Shown here one piece after another: positions 8,540 to 18,444 of a DNA stretch of 64,000 nucleotides. The stretch is from contig NZ_JASDDJ010000004.1 in the NCBI RefSeq assembly GCF_030407455.1, forward strand, positions 16,769 through 80,768, given 5' to 3'. This stretch comes from Psychrobacter sp. 5A.1 (GTDB lineage Bacteria; Pseudomonadota; Gammaproteobacteria; Pseudomonadales; Moraxellaceae). A program made the position numbers and the translations under genes. The first letter of the stretch is position 1. Each line of letters starts with the position of its first letter. A model generated the notes under the pieces. It was not told the origin of the DNA. It worked only from the letters and a program-made list of their open reading frames with translations, and searched no databases.

Positions 8540-9277
8540 ATGTCAGGATTATTAAAAAAACTACCCGCCAAGCTGACCAATAAGCTGCCAGCCAAAGTAT
8601 CTGACAGTACAAGATCACCCGTTGAAAAGCCCAGTAGTACCCTAAAACCCATCAGCAATCAATTTACTAAATTACTATCAGTCACCAAGTATCTACCAGC
8701 GGGCGCACGCTCAAGTATTCTGTCCAAAGCCTTTGGCAAGGTCGTCCCATATGTCGGCACAACGGGCATCTATTATGAAACGGTAGAACCAAATCAAGTC
8801 GTCGTCAGTCTCAACAATAATAAAGCCGTCCAAAACCACATTGGTTCTATTCATGCGGTTGCCATCACCTTGCTGGCCGAAACGGCAACTGGTTTTATTT
8901 TGGGTTTGAACCTGCCTTCTGATCGCATTCTACTGATTAAGTCTTACTCGGTGAATTTCCATCGCCCCATCAAAAAAGGTCAAATTGCCGCTGTGGCAAG
9001 CCTGTCTGATGAGCAACGTTTAGATATCTTAAACACCCCAAAAGGTGAAATGATTATCCCTTGTGTCATCAATGATCGTGAATCTGACAGTGATCGCGAC
9101 CCAATTGTGGTTGAAATGACATGGGCATGGATACCAAAAGCGGAGCTAGAAGCACGCCGCCAAGGTAAAGCGACTGAAAAAATGGCAGAAATTGAAACCG
9201 AAAATGAGACAGAAGCCGAAGCAACCGTCGCAGAAAGTGATGAGCCATCTACTCAAAATAATAGTGATGATAAGTAG
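8540..9277 (+). CDS. DUF4442 hotdog-fold thioesterase-like protein
   Basis: A 245-residue protein with a central DUF4442 (YiiD-C-like) hotdog domain at about residues 35-205: NHIGSIHAVAITLLAETATGF provides the hotdog helix, and VNFHRPIKKGQIAAVA and VVEMTWAWIPK supply strands. The family is related to acyl-CoA thioesterases; the substrate is unknown. The N-terminal ~40 residues are basic and the C-terminal ~35 very acidic (Glu-rich). AAGGA precedes the ATG. The stop codon TAG at 9275-9277 is the first three bases of a small inverted-repeat element, so the original C-terminus may have been different. Confidence 0.8.
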   Translation: MSGLLKKLPAKLTNKLPAKVSDSTRSPVEKPSSTLKPISNQFTKLLSVTKYLPAGARSSILSKAFGKVVPYVGTTGIYYETVEPNQVVVSLNNNKAVQNHIGSIHAVAITLLAETATGFILGLNLPSDRILLIKSYSVNFHRPIKKGQIAAVASLSDEQRLDILNTPKGEMIIPCVINDRESDSDRDPIVVEMTWAWIPKAELEARRQGKATEKMAEIETENETEAEATVAESDEPSTQNNSDDK

Positions 9278-9340
9278 GGCGCGTTGAACATTCGACCATG
9301 GCACTGACAGGGACTATTTGTGAAGATTCAACACGCCCCA
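9275..9340 (+). repeat. Short inverted-repeat element, family R, copy 1
   Basis: A 66-base near-palindrome starting TAGGGCGCGTTGAACATTC and ending in the complementary CAACACGCCC, with the inner segment GACCATGGCACTGACAG shared with copies at 27268-27334 and 47610-47675. Its first three bases are the stop codon of the preceding gene. Confidence 0.8.
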
Positions 9341-9384
9341 GTTAATAAAAAATTGATAACAAACAAATCCAATGAGGAAACAGC

Positions 9385-9858
9385 ATGTCCAAACTCAGTA
9401 CCGGCCTGTCTACCTTTGCGCTCGTTGCTTTGTGCTCATTAGGTTTTGCTAATAGCGCTAATGCCAATACGACGACGGCTGTCAGTATTGCTAAATCTGG
9501 ACCTGTTTTCTTGGGTGATGGCGGTACTTATCCTTTTTCAGAAGCCGTACGTGTGGGCAATATATTGTATATGTCAGGGCAAATTGGCTTTAAAGAGGGC
9601 AAATTAGTCAAAGGCGGCATCAAAGCGGAAACCAAGCAAGTGCTAGATAATATCCATAGCACGCTATTAAAGTACGGCTACCGACAGGCTGATATCGTCA
9701 AATGTATGGTCATGCTGACTGATATGGATGATTTCGATGATTTTAATACCGTCTACAAAGCAGAGCTGACGAAGCCTTACCCTGCACGATCCGCTTTTGG
9801 CGTATCAGAACTGGCCGCTGGAGCCAGCGTTGAGATTGAATGTATGGCTGCCAAATAA
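9385..9858 (+). CDS. Exported RidA/YjgF-family protein
   Basis: A 157-residue protein with an N-terminal signal peptide (residues 1 to about 28, ending NSANA) and one RidA domain. The conserved C-terminal signature is PARSAFGVSELAAGASVEIE; Arg at about 135 corresponds to the carboxylate-binding Arg of imine deaminases. Classical RidA is cytoplasmic, about 130 residues, and hydrolyses reactive enamines/imines from PLP enzymes. The added signal peptide suggests a periplasmic member whose substrate is unknown. GAGGAAA lies upstream of the ATG. A bidirectional terminator separates it from convergent gspE. Confidence 0.85.
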   Translation: MSKLSTGLSTFALVALCSLGFANSANANTTTAVSIAKSGPVFLGDGGTYPFSEAVRVGNILYMSGQIGFKEGKLVKGGIKAETKQVLDNIHSTLLKYGYRQADIVKCMVMLTDMDDFDDFNTVYKAELTKPYPARSAFGVSELAAGASVEIECMAAK

Positions 9859-9891
9859 TAGCGGCTGAAAGCTCTAAAGCTTCAAAATCAG

Positions 9892-9927
9892 AAAATAACT
9901 GGCAGCTCACGCCAGTTATTTTTTGTC
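9892..9927. terminator. Bidirectional terminator between the RidA gene and gspE
   Basis: AAAATAACTGGC pairs perfectly with GCCAGTTATTTT around a seven-base loop, with A and T runs on both sides. It lies between the two convergent genes. Confidence 0.85.
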
Positions 9928-9954
9928 TGTTATACCGATATTTTTTTCAAGTCT

Positions 9955-11508
9955 TTATACCAGTATCGTGTCGTCAGTTAAGGCGCTTTCCTTCGTCACT
10001 CGTAGCACCTCCTCTAATGTCGTCCGTCCTTCTATCACCTTACGCAAACCATCCGCGCGTATCGATGGTGTCTGTTGGCGTGCATATTCTTCTAGTTCAT
10101 ACTCTGCGGTATTGCTATGAATCATACGGCGCAACGTGTCATCGACTGGTACGACTTCATAGATGGCGGTACGGCCTTTAAAACCCGACTGATTACACTT
10201 ATCACAGCCCACTGGCTTGGGCAGACGAATCGAATCATTTACTATAGGTTCAGCATTATTTTTTAACCCTGACCCAATCCCAATTTCGGTAAACAGCTTT
10301 GCTTGCTCAGTATCGGCAGCCTGCCAAGCATGACAATGTGAACACAAGGTACGCACCAAGCGCTGCGCTACCACGCCAATGAGCGACGACGATAACAGAA
10401 AAGGCTCAACACCCATATCCTGCAAGCGAGTGACCGCGCCAATGGCGGTGTTGGTATGCAGTGTTGATAATACCAAATGCCCTGTCAAAGATGCCTGTAC
10501 AGCAATCTCGGCCGTCTCTAAATCACGAATTTCACCAACCATCACCACGTCAGGATCTTGGCGCAACATCGCTCGCAAGCTTTTAGCAAACGTCATATCT
10601 ACCTTATTATTGACCTGCGTCTGCCCGATACCATCAAGCTGAAACTCAATCGGATCTTCAGCAGTCAAAATGTTGCGGGTTTGGTCATTCAAGTCGGTCA
10701 ATGCAGAATATAGCGTGGTGGTTTTACCCGAGCCAGTCGGCCCTGTCACCAAAATAATGCCATGCGGACGATGGATTAAGCGCTTTAGCTCAGTATAGTC
10801 ATTATCAGACAGCCCCAAATACGTCATATTAAGGCGACCAGCTTGCTTATCTAGTAGACGCATCACCACGCGCTCACCAAAGCTCGATGGTAAAGTAGAT
10901 ACGCGCACATCAACTTCTCGCCCTGCCAGTCTTAAGCTGATACGACCATCTTGCGGCACCCGCTTTTCGGCGATGTCTAATTTAGCCATTACCTTAATAC
11001 GTGAGACTAATAATGGCGCCAGTTGGCGTTTTGGCGTGATGATTTCCTTTAGCTCACCATCAACTCGGAAACGGACAACCAAGCGCTTTTCAAAGGTTTC
11101 AATATGAATATCTGAGGCACTTAAGCGAATGGCTTCGGACAATAATGCGTTGATCAGGCGAATAATAGGCGCATCGTCTTGTTGATCCATCAAATCTTCA
11201 GTTTCAGGGACGCTATCTGCCAAACTATCCAGATCAGGGTGGTCTTCCAGTCCAGCAGCGATATGCTGTGACTCTCCTGTATTGCCCGCATAGGCGGCGT
11301 TCATTCGTCGTTCGAACTCATCCGAGCTGATACTTTCGTAAGTGGGTACACCGCGGCTGCCCTGCTGCTGTAAAAACCGTACCGCCTCATTAATCGCTGA
11401 CAATGGTGTCGCTTTTGTTAGCACCAACGTCGGAGGCAATTCAGGATCAATGGCAGGTATGGCCAAAATCTGATGGCGTTTCGCAAAGCTGTATGGCAAC
11501 TGCATCAT
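9955..11508 (-). CDS. gspE: Type II secretion ATPase GspE
   Basis: Cytoplasmic secretion ATPase that powers the T2SS pseudopilus. N1E-like and N2E regions fill residues 1-170, then the RecA core with Walker A GPTGSGKTT, an Asp box (LTAEDPIEFQLDGIGQTQVN), Walker B (VMVGEIRDLETAEIA) and a His box (STLHTNTA). The tetracysteine zinc site CSHC...CDKC is near residues 415-470, diagnostic for GspE/PilB. I start at the ATG at 11508, which follows CAGGTCG; the longer frame to 11556 adds 16 hydrophobic residues with no homologous role. A second ATG follows at 11505. gspF and gspG are about 7-9 kb away. Confidence 0.92.
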   Translation of the reverse strand: MMQLPYSFAKRHQILAIPAIDPELPPTLVLTKATPLSAINEAVRFLQQQGSRGVPTYESISSDEFERRMNAAYAGNTGESQHIAAGLEDHPDLDSLADSVPETEDLMDQQDDAPIIRLINALLSEAIRLSASDIHIETFEKRLVVRFRVDGELKEIITPKRQLAPLLVSRIKVMAKLDIAEKRVPQDGRISLRLAGREVDVRVSTLPSSFGERVVMRLLDKQAGRLNMTYLGLSDNDYTELKRLIHRPHGIILVTGPTGSGKTTTLYSALTDLNDQTRNILTAEDPIEFQLDGIGQTQVNNKVDMTFAKSLRAMLRQDPDVVMVGEIRDLETAEIAVQASLTGHLVLSTLHTNTAIGAVTRLQDMGVEPFLLSSSLIGVVAQRLVRTLCSHCHAWQAADTEQAKLFTEIGIGSGLKNNAEPIVNDSIRLPKPVGCDKCNQSGFKGRTAIYEVVPVDDTLRRMIHSNTAEYELEEYARQQTPSIRADGLRKVIEGRTTLEEVLRVTKESALTDDTILV

Positions 11509-11624
11509 AAAGACGACCTGATAAGTGAGGGAAAGATAATAAAATATGCATATCAAGACATAATAAATGCCTTATCCTTAACAGATCGAATCAAAAAAGA
11601 CTGCCAGTAAGGTTGCATGAGTTT

Positions 11625-11632
11625 GTTATAAT
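11625..11632 (+). promoter_or_regulatory. Candidate extended -10 promoter for thiG
   Basis: TGTTATAAT, an extended -10 box, lies about 215 bases upstream of the thiG ATG. No good -35 is visible at 17 bases. I looked for TPP riboswitch signatures in the leader and did not find them. Confidence 0.4.
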
Positions 11633-11847
11633 AGCATTTTGTTTTAGACGGGTATTATTTTATGTGACTGGCGCTTTGTACCTATCGCCCAGCACTTATA
11701 ATGGCTGTATTCAATCAGCTTATCATGTGATTTTTTATTTTGCTGACAGTACGCTATTATTGTCTATTACCCCTTTTTATATGGCTTAGGCCGTGTCATT
11801 ATATTTTGTCTGTCCCCTTCTCCCGCTCGATATTAGGATTTTCCGTT

Positions 11848-12672
11848 ATGTCAGAGAACGTTAGCATTGCTACTAGCCCGACACCACTTTTACAAGATAC
11901 CTTTACTGTAGGTAGTCGTACTTTTTCTTCTCGTCTGCTGGTCGGTACGGGAAAGTACAAAGACATGACGGAAACTGGAGAAGCCATTGCCGCTTCAGCA
12001 GCCGAGATCGTGACCGTCGCTATTCGTCGTGTGAATATTGGACAAAATAGTGATGAACCCAACTTATTAGATGTCATCTCTCCTGACAAATACACGATAT
12101 TGCCCAACACTGCTGGCTGCTTTGATGCCGAGACAGCCATTCGCACTTGCAAGCTTGCTCGCGAGCTATTGGGTGGGCATAATTTGGTTAAGCTGGAAGT
12201 ATTGGGCGACGAAAAAACTCTATATCCAAACGTCATGGAAACTTTAAAAGCAGCCAAAGTCTTGATCGATGATGGCTTTGAAGTGATGGTTTATACCTCA
12301 GATGACCCTATCGTCGCACAAGAATTAGAAAGCATGGGCTGTGTCGCTATTATGCCGCTCGGCAGCCTGATTGGTTCAGGACTTGGTTTACTCAATCGTC
12401 ACACCCTCAGTCTCATTATCGAAAATGCCAAAGTACCAGTATTGGTTGATGCAGGCGTCGGCACTGCCTCTGATGCTGCACTTGCGATGGAGCTTGGTTG
12501 TGATGGCGTACTGATGAACTCAGCCATTGCCAATGCACAAAATCCTGTGATGATGGCGCATGCAATGAAACATGCTATGTGGGCAGGTCGTGCGGCATTT
12601 TTGGCAGGTCGTATGCCGATGCGCAAGATAGCCACGGCCAGCTCGCCACAAACAGGCTATTTCTTTCAATAA
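11848..12672 (+). CDS. thiG: Thiazole synthase ThiG
   Basis: A TIM-barrel enzyme that joins 1-deoxyxylulose 5-phosphate, dehydroglycine and sulfur from ThiS thiocarboxylate into the thiazole phosphate of thiamine. Visible features: [12 protein letters not shown] near the start, the Schiff-base lysine in [10 protein letters not shown], and phosphate-binding glycines in [12 protein letters not shown] and [19 protein letters not shown]. The 274-residue product from the ATG at 11848 matches the family; an upstream in-frame ATG (11740) adds a stretch unlike ThiG. Its sulfur carrier thiS is about 26 kb away in this window, and dxs, which makes its substrate, is at 15.8-17.9 kb. Confidence 0.93.
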   Translation: MSENVSIATSPTPLLQDTFTVGSRTFSSRLLVGTGKYKDMTETGEAIAASAAEIVTVAIRRVNIGQNSDEPNLLDVISPDKYTILPNTAGCFDAETAIRTCKLARELLGGHNLVKLEVLGDEKTLYPNVMETLKAAKVLIDDGFEVMVYTSDDPIVAQELESMGCVAIMPLGSLIGSGLGLLNRHTLSLIIENAKVPVLVDAGVGTASDAALAMELGCDGVLMNSAIANAQNPVMMAHAMKHAMWAGRAAFLAGRMPMRKIATASSPQTGYFFQ

Positions 12673-12680
12673 GCTGAAGC

Positions 12681-12712
12681 ATTGATGACATGCCTTACAG
12701 CGTGTCATCAAT
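12681..12712 (+). terminator. Hairpin downstream of thiG
   Basis: ATTGATGACA and TGTCATCAAT form a perfect 10-bp stem with a 12-base loop, starting 9 bases after the thiG stop. There is no T run, so it may stabilise the 3' end rather than terminate. A second inverted pair (GTTCTACTG near 12743 and CAGTAGAAC near 12811) follows. Confidence 0.4.
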
Positions 12713-12890
12713 CTGAACTCGAAACAGTACTCACGGTCATCATGTTCTACTGATATCAATTGTCCTGACTGGCTGTTCTCTAACGTGACAGAGGCTTCGA
12801 AACATTCATCCCAGTAGAACCACACTCTTTTTAAAATGGATCGATTATAGGCCAATGATAAAATAATAAAATTATTTCTGTGAACAGCTA

Positions 12891-13056
12891 TTAGGGCGTG
12901 TCTTCAACTCACTCGATAGCCATATAAATGGGCTAAATCTTGCCAAAAATCGTCAAATAGCTGGCTAATATCCCGATATTACCTGCGCTATTTTTCTTGT
13001 TTGACGGCAATTGATCTCATATTTATCACCATTTTTAAAATGAAGACACGGCCTAA
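12891..13056 (-). repeat. MITE-like element, family A, copy 1
   Basis: A 166-base element with terminal inverted repeats (GGGCGTGTCTTCA and TGAAGACACGGCC) flanked by TA on both sides. The inner sequence matches the copies at 20948, 22371 and 38905. It ends about 45 bases before the wax-ester synthase start, so it may contribute to that gene's promoter region. Confidence 0.85.
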
Positions 13057-13099
13057 TTATATTTTTCGTATGTCACTTATCGTCATAAAAGGATTTATT

Positions 13100-14539
13100 A
13101 TGCGACTTCTCACAGCAGTCGACCAGTTGTTCCTATTTCTTGAGTCGCGTAAACAGCCCATGCATGTTGGCGGATTGTTTTTATTTGAATTACCAGAAAA
13201 TGCTGATAGTAATTTTGTCTACCAATTAATAAAACAAATGCAAGAATCTGATGTGCCGCCAAGCTTTCCTTTTAATCAGGTGCTTGAGCACTTGGCTTTT
13301 TGGCAAAAAGACAAAGACTTTGATGTTGAGCATCATTTGCACCATGTCGCGCTACCCAGTCCTGGGCGTGTTCGTGAGCTATTGATGTATGTCTCAAGGG
13401 AGCATGGACGGTTGCTAGATCGTGCCATGCCGCTATGGGAATGCCACGTTATTGAGGGTATACAGCCAGAAATTGAAGGTGGACCTGAACGTTTTGCTTG
13501 GTATTTTAAGATCCATCATTCTTTGGTGGATGGTATCGCAGCTATGCGCTTGGTACAAAAATCACTATCACAATCGCCGACCGAATCAGTGACCCTACCC
13601 GTTTGGTCACTGATGGCCCGCCATCGCAACCAAATAAATGCCAACCTACCTGCCGAAAGGTCTATCAGACGCATCATAAAAGAACAGATATCTACCATCA
13701 AACCTGTATTTACAGAATTGCTAGATAATCTAAAAAACCATGGTGATGAAGGGTATGTTGGTACTTTTGATGCACCGATGAGTGTGTTGAACAAACGTAT
13801 ATCCGCTTCACGGCGCATAGCGGCTCAATCCTATGATATACAACGTTTTAATGATATCGCTGAAAGACTCAAAATCAGTAAAAATGATGTGGTACTGGCA
13901 GTGTGTGCTGGCGCTATTCGTCGTTATCTAATCTCGATGGATGCTTTACCAAGTAAACCTTTGATTGCCTTTGTGCCGATGTCGCTACGAACAGATGACA
14001 GTGTGGCAGGCAATCAACTATCATTTGTATTGGCTAATTTGGGCACGCATTTAGACAATCCACTACGCAGGATAGAGTTGATCCATCGCAGTATGAATAA
14101 TGGCAAGCGTCGCTTTCGTCGCCTGAATCCGGCACAAGTCATCAACTACAGTGTTATTGCATACGCATGGCAAGGGATTAATCTAGCGACAGGACTGTTT
14201 CCTAGAAAACAGGCATTTAACCTGATTATCTCTAACGTTCCTGGCTCTGAAAAGCCTTTGTACTGGAATGGTGCACGTTTGCAGTCTTTGTACCCCGCTT
14301 CTATCGTCTTTAATGGTCAAGCTTTGAATATCACTTTGGCCAGCTATTTGGATAAGATTGAGTTCGGTATTACCGCCTGTAGCAAAGTATTACCACGTGT
14401 GCAAGACATGATCACGCTCATAGAAGAAGAGCTACAACTATTAGAAACGACCAGTAAAGAATTGGCATTTAAAGGCATCACCGTTGAAGACAAAGGTGGC
14501 TACAAGGGTAATGATAAAACAAAAAAGCTGGCTCCATAA
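13100..14539 (+). CDS. Wax ester synthase / diacylglycerol acyltransferase (WS/DGAT)
   Basis: A 479-residue bifunctional O-acyltransferase of the bacterial WS/DGAT family, making wax esters or triacylglycerols from acyl-CoA. The condensation-type active site HHSLVDG is at about residues 139-145. Other family marks are the N-terminal MRLLTAVDQLFLFLES, PLWECHVIEG, and the C-terminal NLIISNVPGSEKPLYWNGA. The ATG at 13100 follows AAAAGG; the frame extends upstream only by translating the MITE. It is monocistronic, with its own terminator. Storage-lipid synthesis of this type is common in Acinetobacter and Psychrobacter. Confidence 0.92.
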   Translation: MRLLTAVDQLFLFLESRKQPMHVGGLFLFELPENADSNFVYQLIKQMQESDVPPSFPFNQVLEHLAFWQKDKDFDVEHHLHHVALPSPGRVRELLMYVSREHGRLLDRAMPLWECHVIEGIQPEIEGGPERFAWYFKIHHSLVDGIAAMRLVQKSLSQSPTESVTLPVWSLMARHRNQINANLPAERSIRRIIKEQISTIKPVFTELLDNLKNHGDEGYVGTFDAPMSVLNKRISASRRIAAQSYDIQRFNDIAERLKISKNDVVLAVCAGAIRRYLISMDALPSKPLIAFVPMSLRTDDSVAGNQLSFVLANLGTHLDNPLRRIELIHRSMNNGKRRFRRLNPAQVINYSVIAYAWQGINLATGLFPRKQAFNLIISNVPGSEKPLYWNGARLQSLYPASIVFNGQALNITLASYLDKIEFGITACSKVLPRVQDMITLIEEELQLLETTSKELAFKGITVEDKGGYKGNDKTKKLAP

Positions 14540-14555
14540 TGGAACCAGCTTTTTC
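14520..14555 (+). terminator. Terminator overlapping the end of the WS/DGAT gene
   Basis: AAAAAGCTGG(C)TCC pairs with GGAACCAGCTTTTT around ATAAT, ending in a T run. The stop codon lies in the loop, so the stem is partly coding. Confidence 0.85.
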
Positions 14556-14640
14556 TGTTCAACACTAAATCTGAATGCTAGATCTGAACAATAAGCGCGC
14601 TAAATGCTAGGGTGTGCCCTAATACCAAAAGCAGTAACGA

Positions 14641-15468
14641 TTAAATCGCGTCACCCCAGATTGGTACAACAGTTTGCATCAACGGTTTTAGCAATTTAAC
14701 ATTACAAGCAAAAATAGAGCCTGAGGTCATAGAGTTGTGCGCGCCAGTATGATCGACCACGACGCCGCGTGCTTCAGTCACGATAAGCTCACCCGCTGCG
14801 ATGTCCCAAGGCTTAATAGACATCTCAAAATAACCGTCAAAACGACCAGCAGCAACATAACACAAATCAAGCGCAGCTGAACCTAGACGACGTACCTGAC
14901 CACCTGCCTCAGATATTTTTTGTAGGCTCTCAAAATGCTGTTTAGCGTAAGAGATGACTTCACCATTGCGCTTACGCTCAAGAGGATGGCCCGTCGTAAA
15001 GAAACCGCCGTCAATCGTTTTGCGTTCGCTGACATTGATACGGCGTTGGTTTAAACGTGCGCCTTTACCACGGCTCGCAGAGAACATCTCATCACGTACT
15101 GGATCATAAATCACACCGTGCTGGGTAACGCCTTTATGCTGTACAGCGATAGATACGCAGAACTGCGGCACACCATGAACGAAGTTTTTGGTGCCATCTA
15201 GCGGATCGATAATCCAGCACCAGTCAGCATCTTCGCCGCGGCCTTCTTGCATACCAAACTCTTCACCCAAAAATGAATGATTGGGATAGCTGGCTTTTAG
15301 CGTCTCAATCGTGAGCTCTTCGCTAAAGCGATCGATGCGCGTAACCAAACCATCAAGTCCTTTCGACTCGATATCCAACTCGATTTTGTGGCGGTTTTGA
15401 TGCGCATATAAAATCTCTTTACCAACTTTTTCAGCAGTACGCGCTGCGATGACGACCATGGGTTCCAT
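14641..15468 (-). CDS. suhB: Inositol-1-monophosphatase SuhB
   Basis: A 275-residue Mg-dependent phosphatase of the inositol monophosphatase family. Metal-binding motifs are GEEFG at about 70-75, IIDPLDGTKNFVHG at about 87-100, and the C-terminal KPWDIAAGELIVTEARG. In E. coli SuhB also joins the rRNA antitermination complex with NusA. The start is the ATG at 15468 (AGG upstream). The frame continues 30 codons further upstream with unrelated residues, which I exclude. Confidence 0.93.
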   Translation of the reverse strand: MEPMVVIAARTAEKVGKEILYAHQNRHKIELDIESKGLDGLVTRIDRFSEELTIETLKASYPNHSFLGEEFGMQEGRGEDADWCWIIDPLDGTKNFVHGVPQFCVSIAVQHKGVTQHGVIYDPVRDEMFSASRGKGARLNQRRINVSERKTIDGGFFTTGHPLERKRNGEVISYAKQHFESLQKISEAGGQVRRLGSAALDLCYVAAGRFDGYFEMSIKPWDIAAGELIVTEARGVVVDHTGAHNSMTSGSIFACNVKLLKPLMQTVVPIWGDAI

Positions 15469-15814
15469 AAATAACCTATTTGCTTGATGAATGAATATAA
15501 AAAATGAGACTAACTTTGTGCCCACAACATGCCAAACAGCCGCCGCATCACACCACATCTATGCGATTTAAAAAACGTGTCTTTTATAAATGAAAACTTA
15601 TAAACGACAATCGCATTATACTAAAATTGTTCGATAAAAACGAAAAAACCGTCACGCTGACCAAGCCAATATTTTGGTGATCACCTAAACTGCGCAAGTT
15701 GTAAAAAAGTCAGCACCTACGGCTAGCAGGCGTTTGCTCTGTTTAAAGAGCTTATATCTGTTTTAATTAGGGCATTAATTTTTTAAAATAATATTGTAAC
15801 GCTACAAACAATGC

Positions 15815-17878
15815 TTACGATAAGAGGGTTTTGAGCTGTTTAATCACGCCTTCGACATCCAGACCACAGTCAGCCAACTGCTCTGCTTGTGAGCCATGTG
15901 CAATAAAGCGATCAGAGATGCCTATATTGCATATGGCTGGACGGTTTTGTTTAAAGGCAGCCGACTCATTAAGTAAGTATTCATTCACTGCGCTACCTGC
16001 ACCGCCCATAATCATGTGCTCTTCCAAGGTCGCAATATGAGTCACCCCTTGCGCCAGTAACGTCTCAAGCATGGCTGTATCTAGCGGTTTTACCCAGCGC
16101 ATATTGACCACATGTACTTGACACTCTAGCACTGCATCATCATTCGTTAGAATTTCTGCTGCTTGCTGAGCGTTCGCCACCATCGTACCAAAGGCCAATA
16201 ATGCCAATTTATAAGGCGCATTATCTTTACCTAATACCGACTCAATAACAGCTTCGCCAATTTTATAATTTTGTGCTGGCTGCTCGATAGTTGCGCCTGT
16301 ACCAGCGCCGCGCGGATAACGTACAGCCGTGCACCCTGAATACTCATAGCAGGTATTGAGCAAATGGTAGCATTCGTTTTCATCTTTTGGCGCTGCAATC
16401 ACCATATTAGGGATACAACGTAAAAATCCAAAATCAAACACGCCAGCATGCGTGGCACCGTCTTCACCGACTAGGCCCGCTCGATCAATGGCAAACATCA
16501 CGTCTAAATTCTGCAACGCAACATCATGAATCAGCTGATCATAGCCACGCTGCAAAAACGTTGAGTAAATCGCGACAATCGGTTTGATACCTTGGGTCGC
16601 CATCCCAGCCGCTAGCGTGACGGCGTGTTGCTCGGCAATCGCCACATCAAAAAAACGTTCTGGAAAATGACGAGCAAAGTCGATCATTCCAGAGCCTTCT
16701 TCCATGGCAGGTGTGACGGCTAACAGCTTATCGTCTGCGGCTGCTTTGTCACACAAAAACTGGCCAAACACTTGCGAGTACTTTAACGCTGGCTTATCTT
16801 TTGAAGCCTTTGCTATTGAAGTATTAGCTGCGTTGGTTTTTGCTTCGTTATCTTCGACAGGCAACTTACTAATTGCGTGATAACCCACTGGATCCAATTC
16901 TGCGGGTGCAAACCCTTTACCCTTAGTGGTATAAATATGCACCAATACGGGACCTGATACTTGCTTTGCCAATGACAATACGCGCAGTAGCTCAGGAATA
17001 TTATGCCCATCAAATGGACCAAAATAGGTAAAACCAATCGCTTTGAATAAGTTGTCTTCTAGCTGCGGAACATCACGCATCTCTTTGTGACGTTTGCGGC
17101 GATCGAACGCTTGCATATCAGGACGGTGGCAGAGTACAGGCTCACCTGACTCAGAGATATCAACTTGATAACCTGATTCCCAAAGCATGGCCAAATGTCG
17201 TGAAAATCCACCAATAGAGCAAGATATCGACATATCATTATCGTTTAGAACGACTAACAAATCAGCATCTTGCTGTACTGCGTCATTCATGGCCTCAAAT
17301 GCCATACCACCTGTCATCGCACCATCACCAATGATGCAAGCAACCGTCTGCGCGCGGCCTTGATAACGCAGCGCCAAACTCATGCCCAGACCCGCTGAAA
17401 TGGAAGTCGATGAATGCCCAACACCAAACGTATCATAGACAGATTCTGCACGCTCAGGGAATGCGGTCAGACCATCTTTGGATCTGATAGTACCCAACTG
17501 TTCACGGCGACCTGTCAGTACTTTATGAGCGTAGGCTTGATGGCCCACGTCCCATACGATTTGGTCTTGCGGTGTGTCTAACAGATAATGCAGTACAATG
17601 GTCAGCTCAACCACGCCCAAATTGGCACCAAAATGCCCACCACTTTGACCGGCTGAATACAACAAAAAAAGGCGTAGCTCATCAGCCAACGTAATCAGTT
17701 GGGCAGTTGAGAAGGTACTAAGGTCTGTTGGCGTATCAATTGCATCAAGCAATGGTGTGTGAGGACGCACCCGTGGAATCATAGTATAGGTCTGCTGTAA
17801 GCTCGATAGCTGAGCAGCAGAGTCTAATGCTGATGTAGATAGGGACTGAGACTTTGGAGAATGAGGTGATTGCTGCAT
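15815..17878 (-). CDS. dxs: 1-deoxy-D-xylulose-5-phosphate synthase
   Basis: A thiamine-diphosphate transketolase-like enzyme that condenses pyruvate and glyceraldehyde 3-phosphate: first step of the MEP isoprenoid pathway, and substrate source for ThiG and PdxJ. The N-terminal domain shows [29 protein letters not shown], and the ThDP/Mg motif [15 protein letters not shown]...LNDNDMSIS. The central domain has [15 protein letters not shown] and [15 protein letters not shown]. The ATG at 17878 gives 687 residues, about 50 longer than E. coli at the N-terminus; a later Met ([15 protein letters not shown]) is a plausible start. Separated from suhB by a 346-base gap in which I see no gene. Confidence 0.93.
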   Translation of the reverse strand: MQQSPHSPKSQSLSTSALDSAAQLSSLQQTYTMIPRVRPHTPLLDAIDTPTDLSTFSTAQLITLADELRLFLLYSAGQSGGHFGANLGVVELTIVLHYLLDTPQDQIVWDVGHQAYAHKVLTGRREQLGTIRSKDGLTAFPERAESVYDTFGVGHSSTSISAGLGMSLALRYQGRAQTVACIIGDGAMTGGMAFEAMNDAVQQDADLLVVLNDNDMSISCSIGGFSRHLAMLWESGYQVDISESGEPVLCHRPDMQAFDRRKRHKEMRDVPQLEDNLFKAIGFTYFGPFDGHNIPELLRVLSLAKQVSGPVLVHIYTTKGKGFAPAELDPVGYHAISKLPVEDNEAKTNAANTSIAKASKDKPALKYSQVFGQFLCDKAAADDKLLAVTPAMEEGSGMIDFARHFPERFFDVAIAEQHAVTLAAGMATQGIKPIVAIYSTFLQRGYDQLIHDVALQNLDVMFAIDRAGLVGEDGATHAGVFDFGFLRCIPNMVIAAPKDENECYHLLNTCYEYSGCTAVRYPRGAGTGATIEQPAQNYKIGEAVIESVLGKDNAPYKLALLAFGTMVANAQQAAEILTNDDAVLECQVHVVNMRWVKPLDTAMLETLLAQGVTHIATLEEHMIMGGAGSAVNEYLLNESAAFKQNRPAICNIGISDRFIAHGSQAEQLADCGLDVEGVIKQLKTLLS

Positions 17879-17956
17879 AAACCGTACGATACCTACCAAT
17901 CTGCTGACAAGACGTGTCTTTAATATATAGCGATAACTATAACCAAACGACGTCAA

Positions 17957-18444
17957 TAATATCTACATCATTATTGATGTAATCGACCATATAATTATTC
18001 ATGCAACTTTTGTGTCTATATAGCTGCGCTACTTATGATAGTAGATACGCTGTCGTGATAGACCGCGCGTCAATACTAACGTTTTAATATTAAAACATTG
18101 ATGCTTTAATACTATTAAATACTGGGGGATAACATTATGCCCTATTATTTTGCATCAATAGCGAATGTTAGTGACGACATAGTAATGTAAGGGTAAAGAC
18201 TTGTCACTGTATCCGTCAAAATAGTATGGCATAATAGCATTTTTTTTTAATTGTCGCTTTAATCATCGTGCGTCGTCTGTGAATTTTGTGTGTTTTTATA
18301 ATAAATACAATGAACACGCTGTCTTTATGAACAGGTTATACTGGCACCCTCATAGTCGTCTTATTCAAGCTATGAGGATACCAGTATTTTAAACAGCGAT
18401 AACAAACTATTCACCGCCACGACTATAGGCTTTATAGGACAGTA
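17957..18444 (+). other. Intergenic region with the ribA leader
   Basis: About 490 bases between divergent dxs and ribA without a gene. A -10-like TATAAT is near 18297-18302, followed by a long hairpin (18338-18390, listed separately). I see no FMN riboswitch consensus. The region is otherwise AT-rich and featureless to the eye. Confidence 0.5.
18338..18390 (+). promoter_or_regulatory. Long hairpin with T run in the ribA leader
   Basis: ATACTGG-CA-CCCTCATAG pairs with CTATGAGG-AT-ACCAGTAT (two C-A mismatches in the stem) around a 14-base loop and is followed by TTTT. It lies about 55 bases before the ribA ATG, downstream of a possible promoter. No plus-strand gene lies upstream, so it may be an attenuator. 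Confidence 0.5.

Noticed and set aside
11557..11847. Possible TPP riboswitch before thiG
   Set aside because: The conserved thi-box sequences are not present in the leader.
13001..13099. N-terminal extension of the WS/DGAT frame
   Set aside because: It translates the MITE; the ATG at 13100 with AAAAGG and the family N-terminus MRLLTAVDQLF is the real start.
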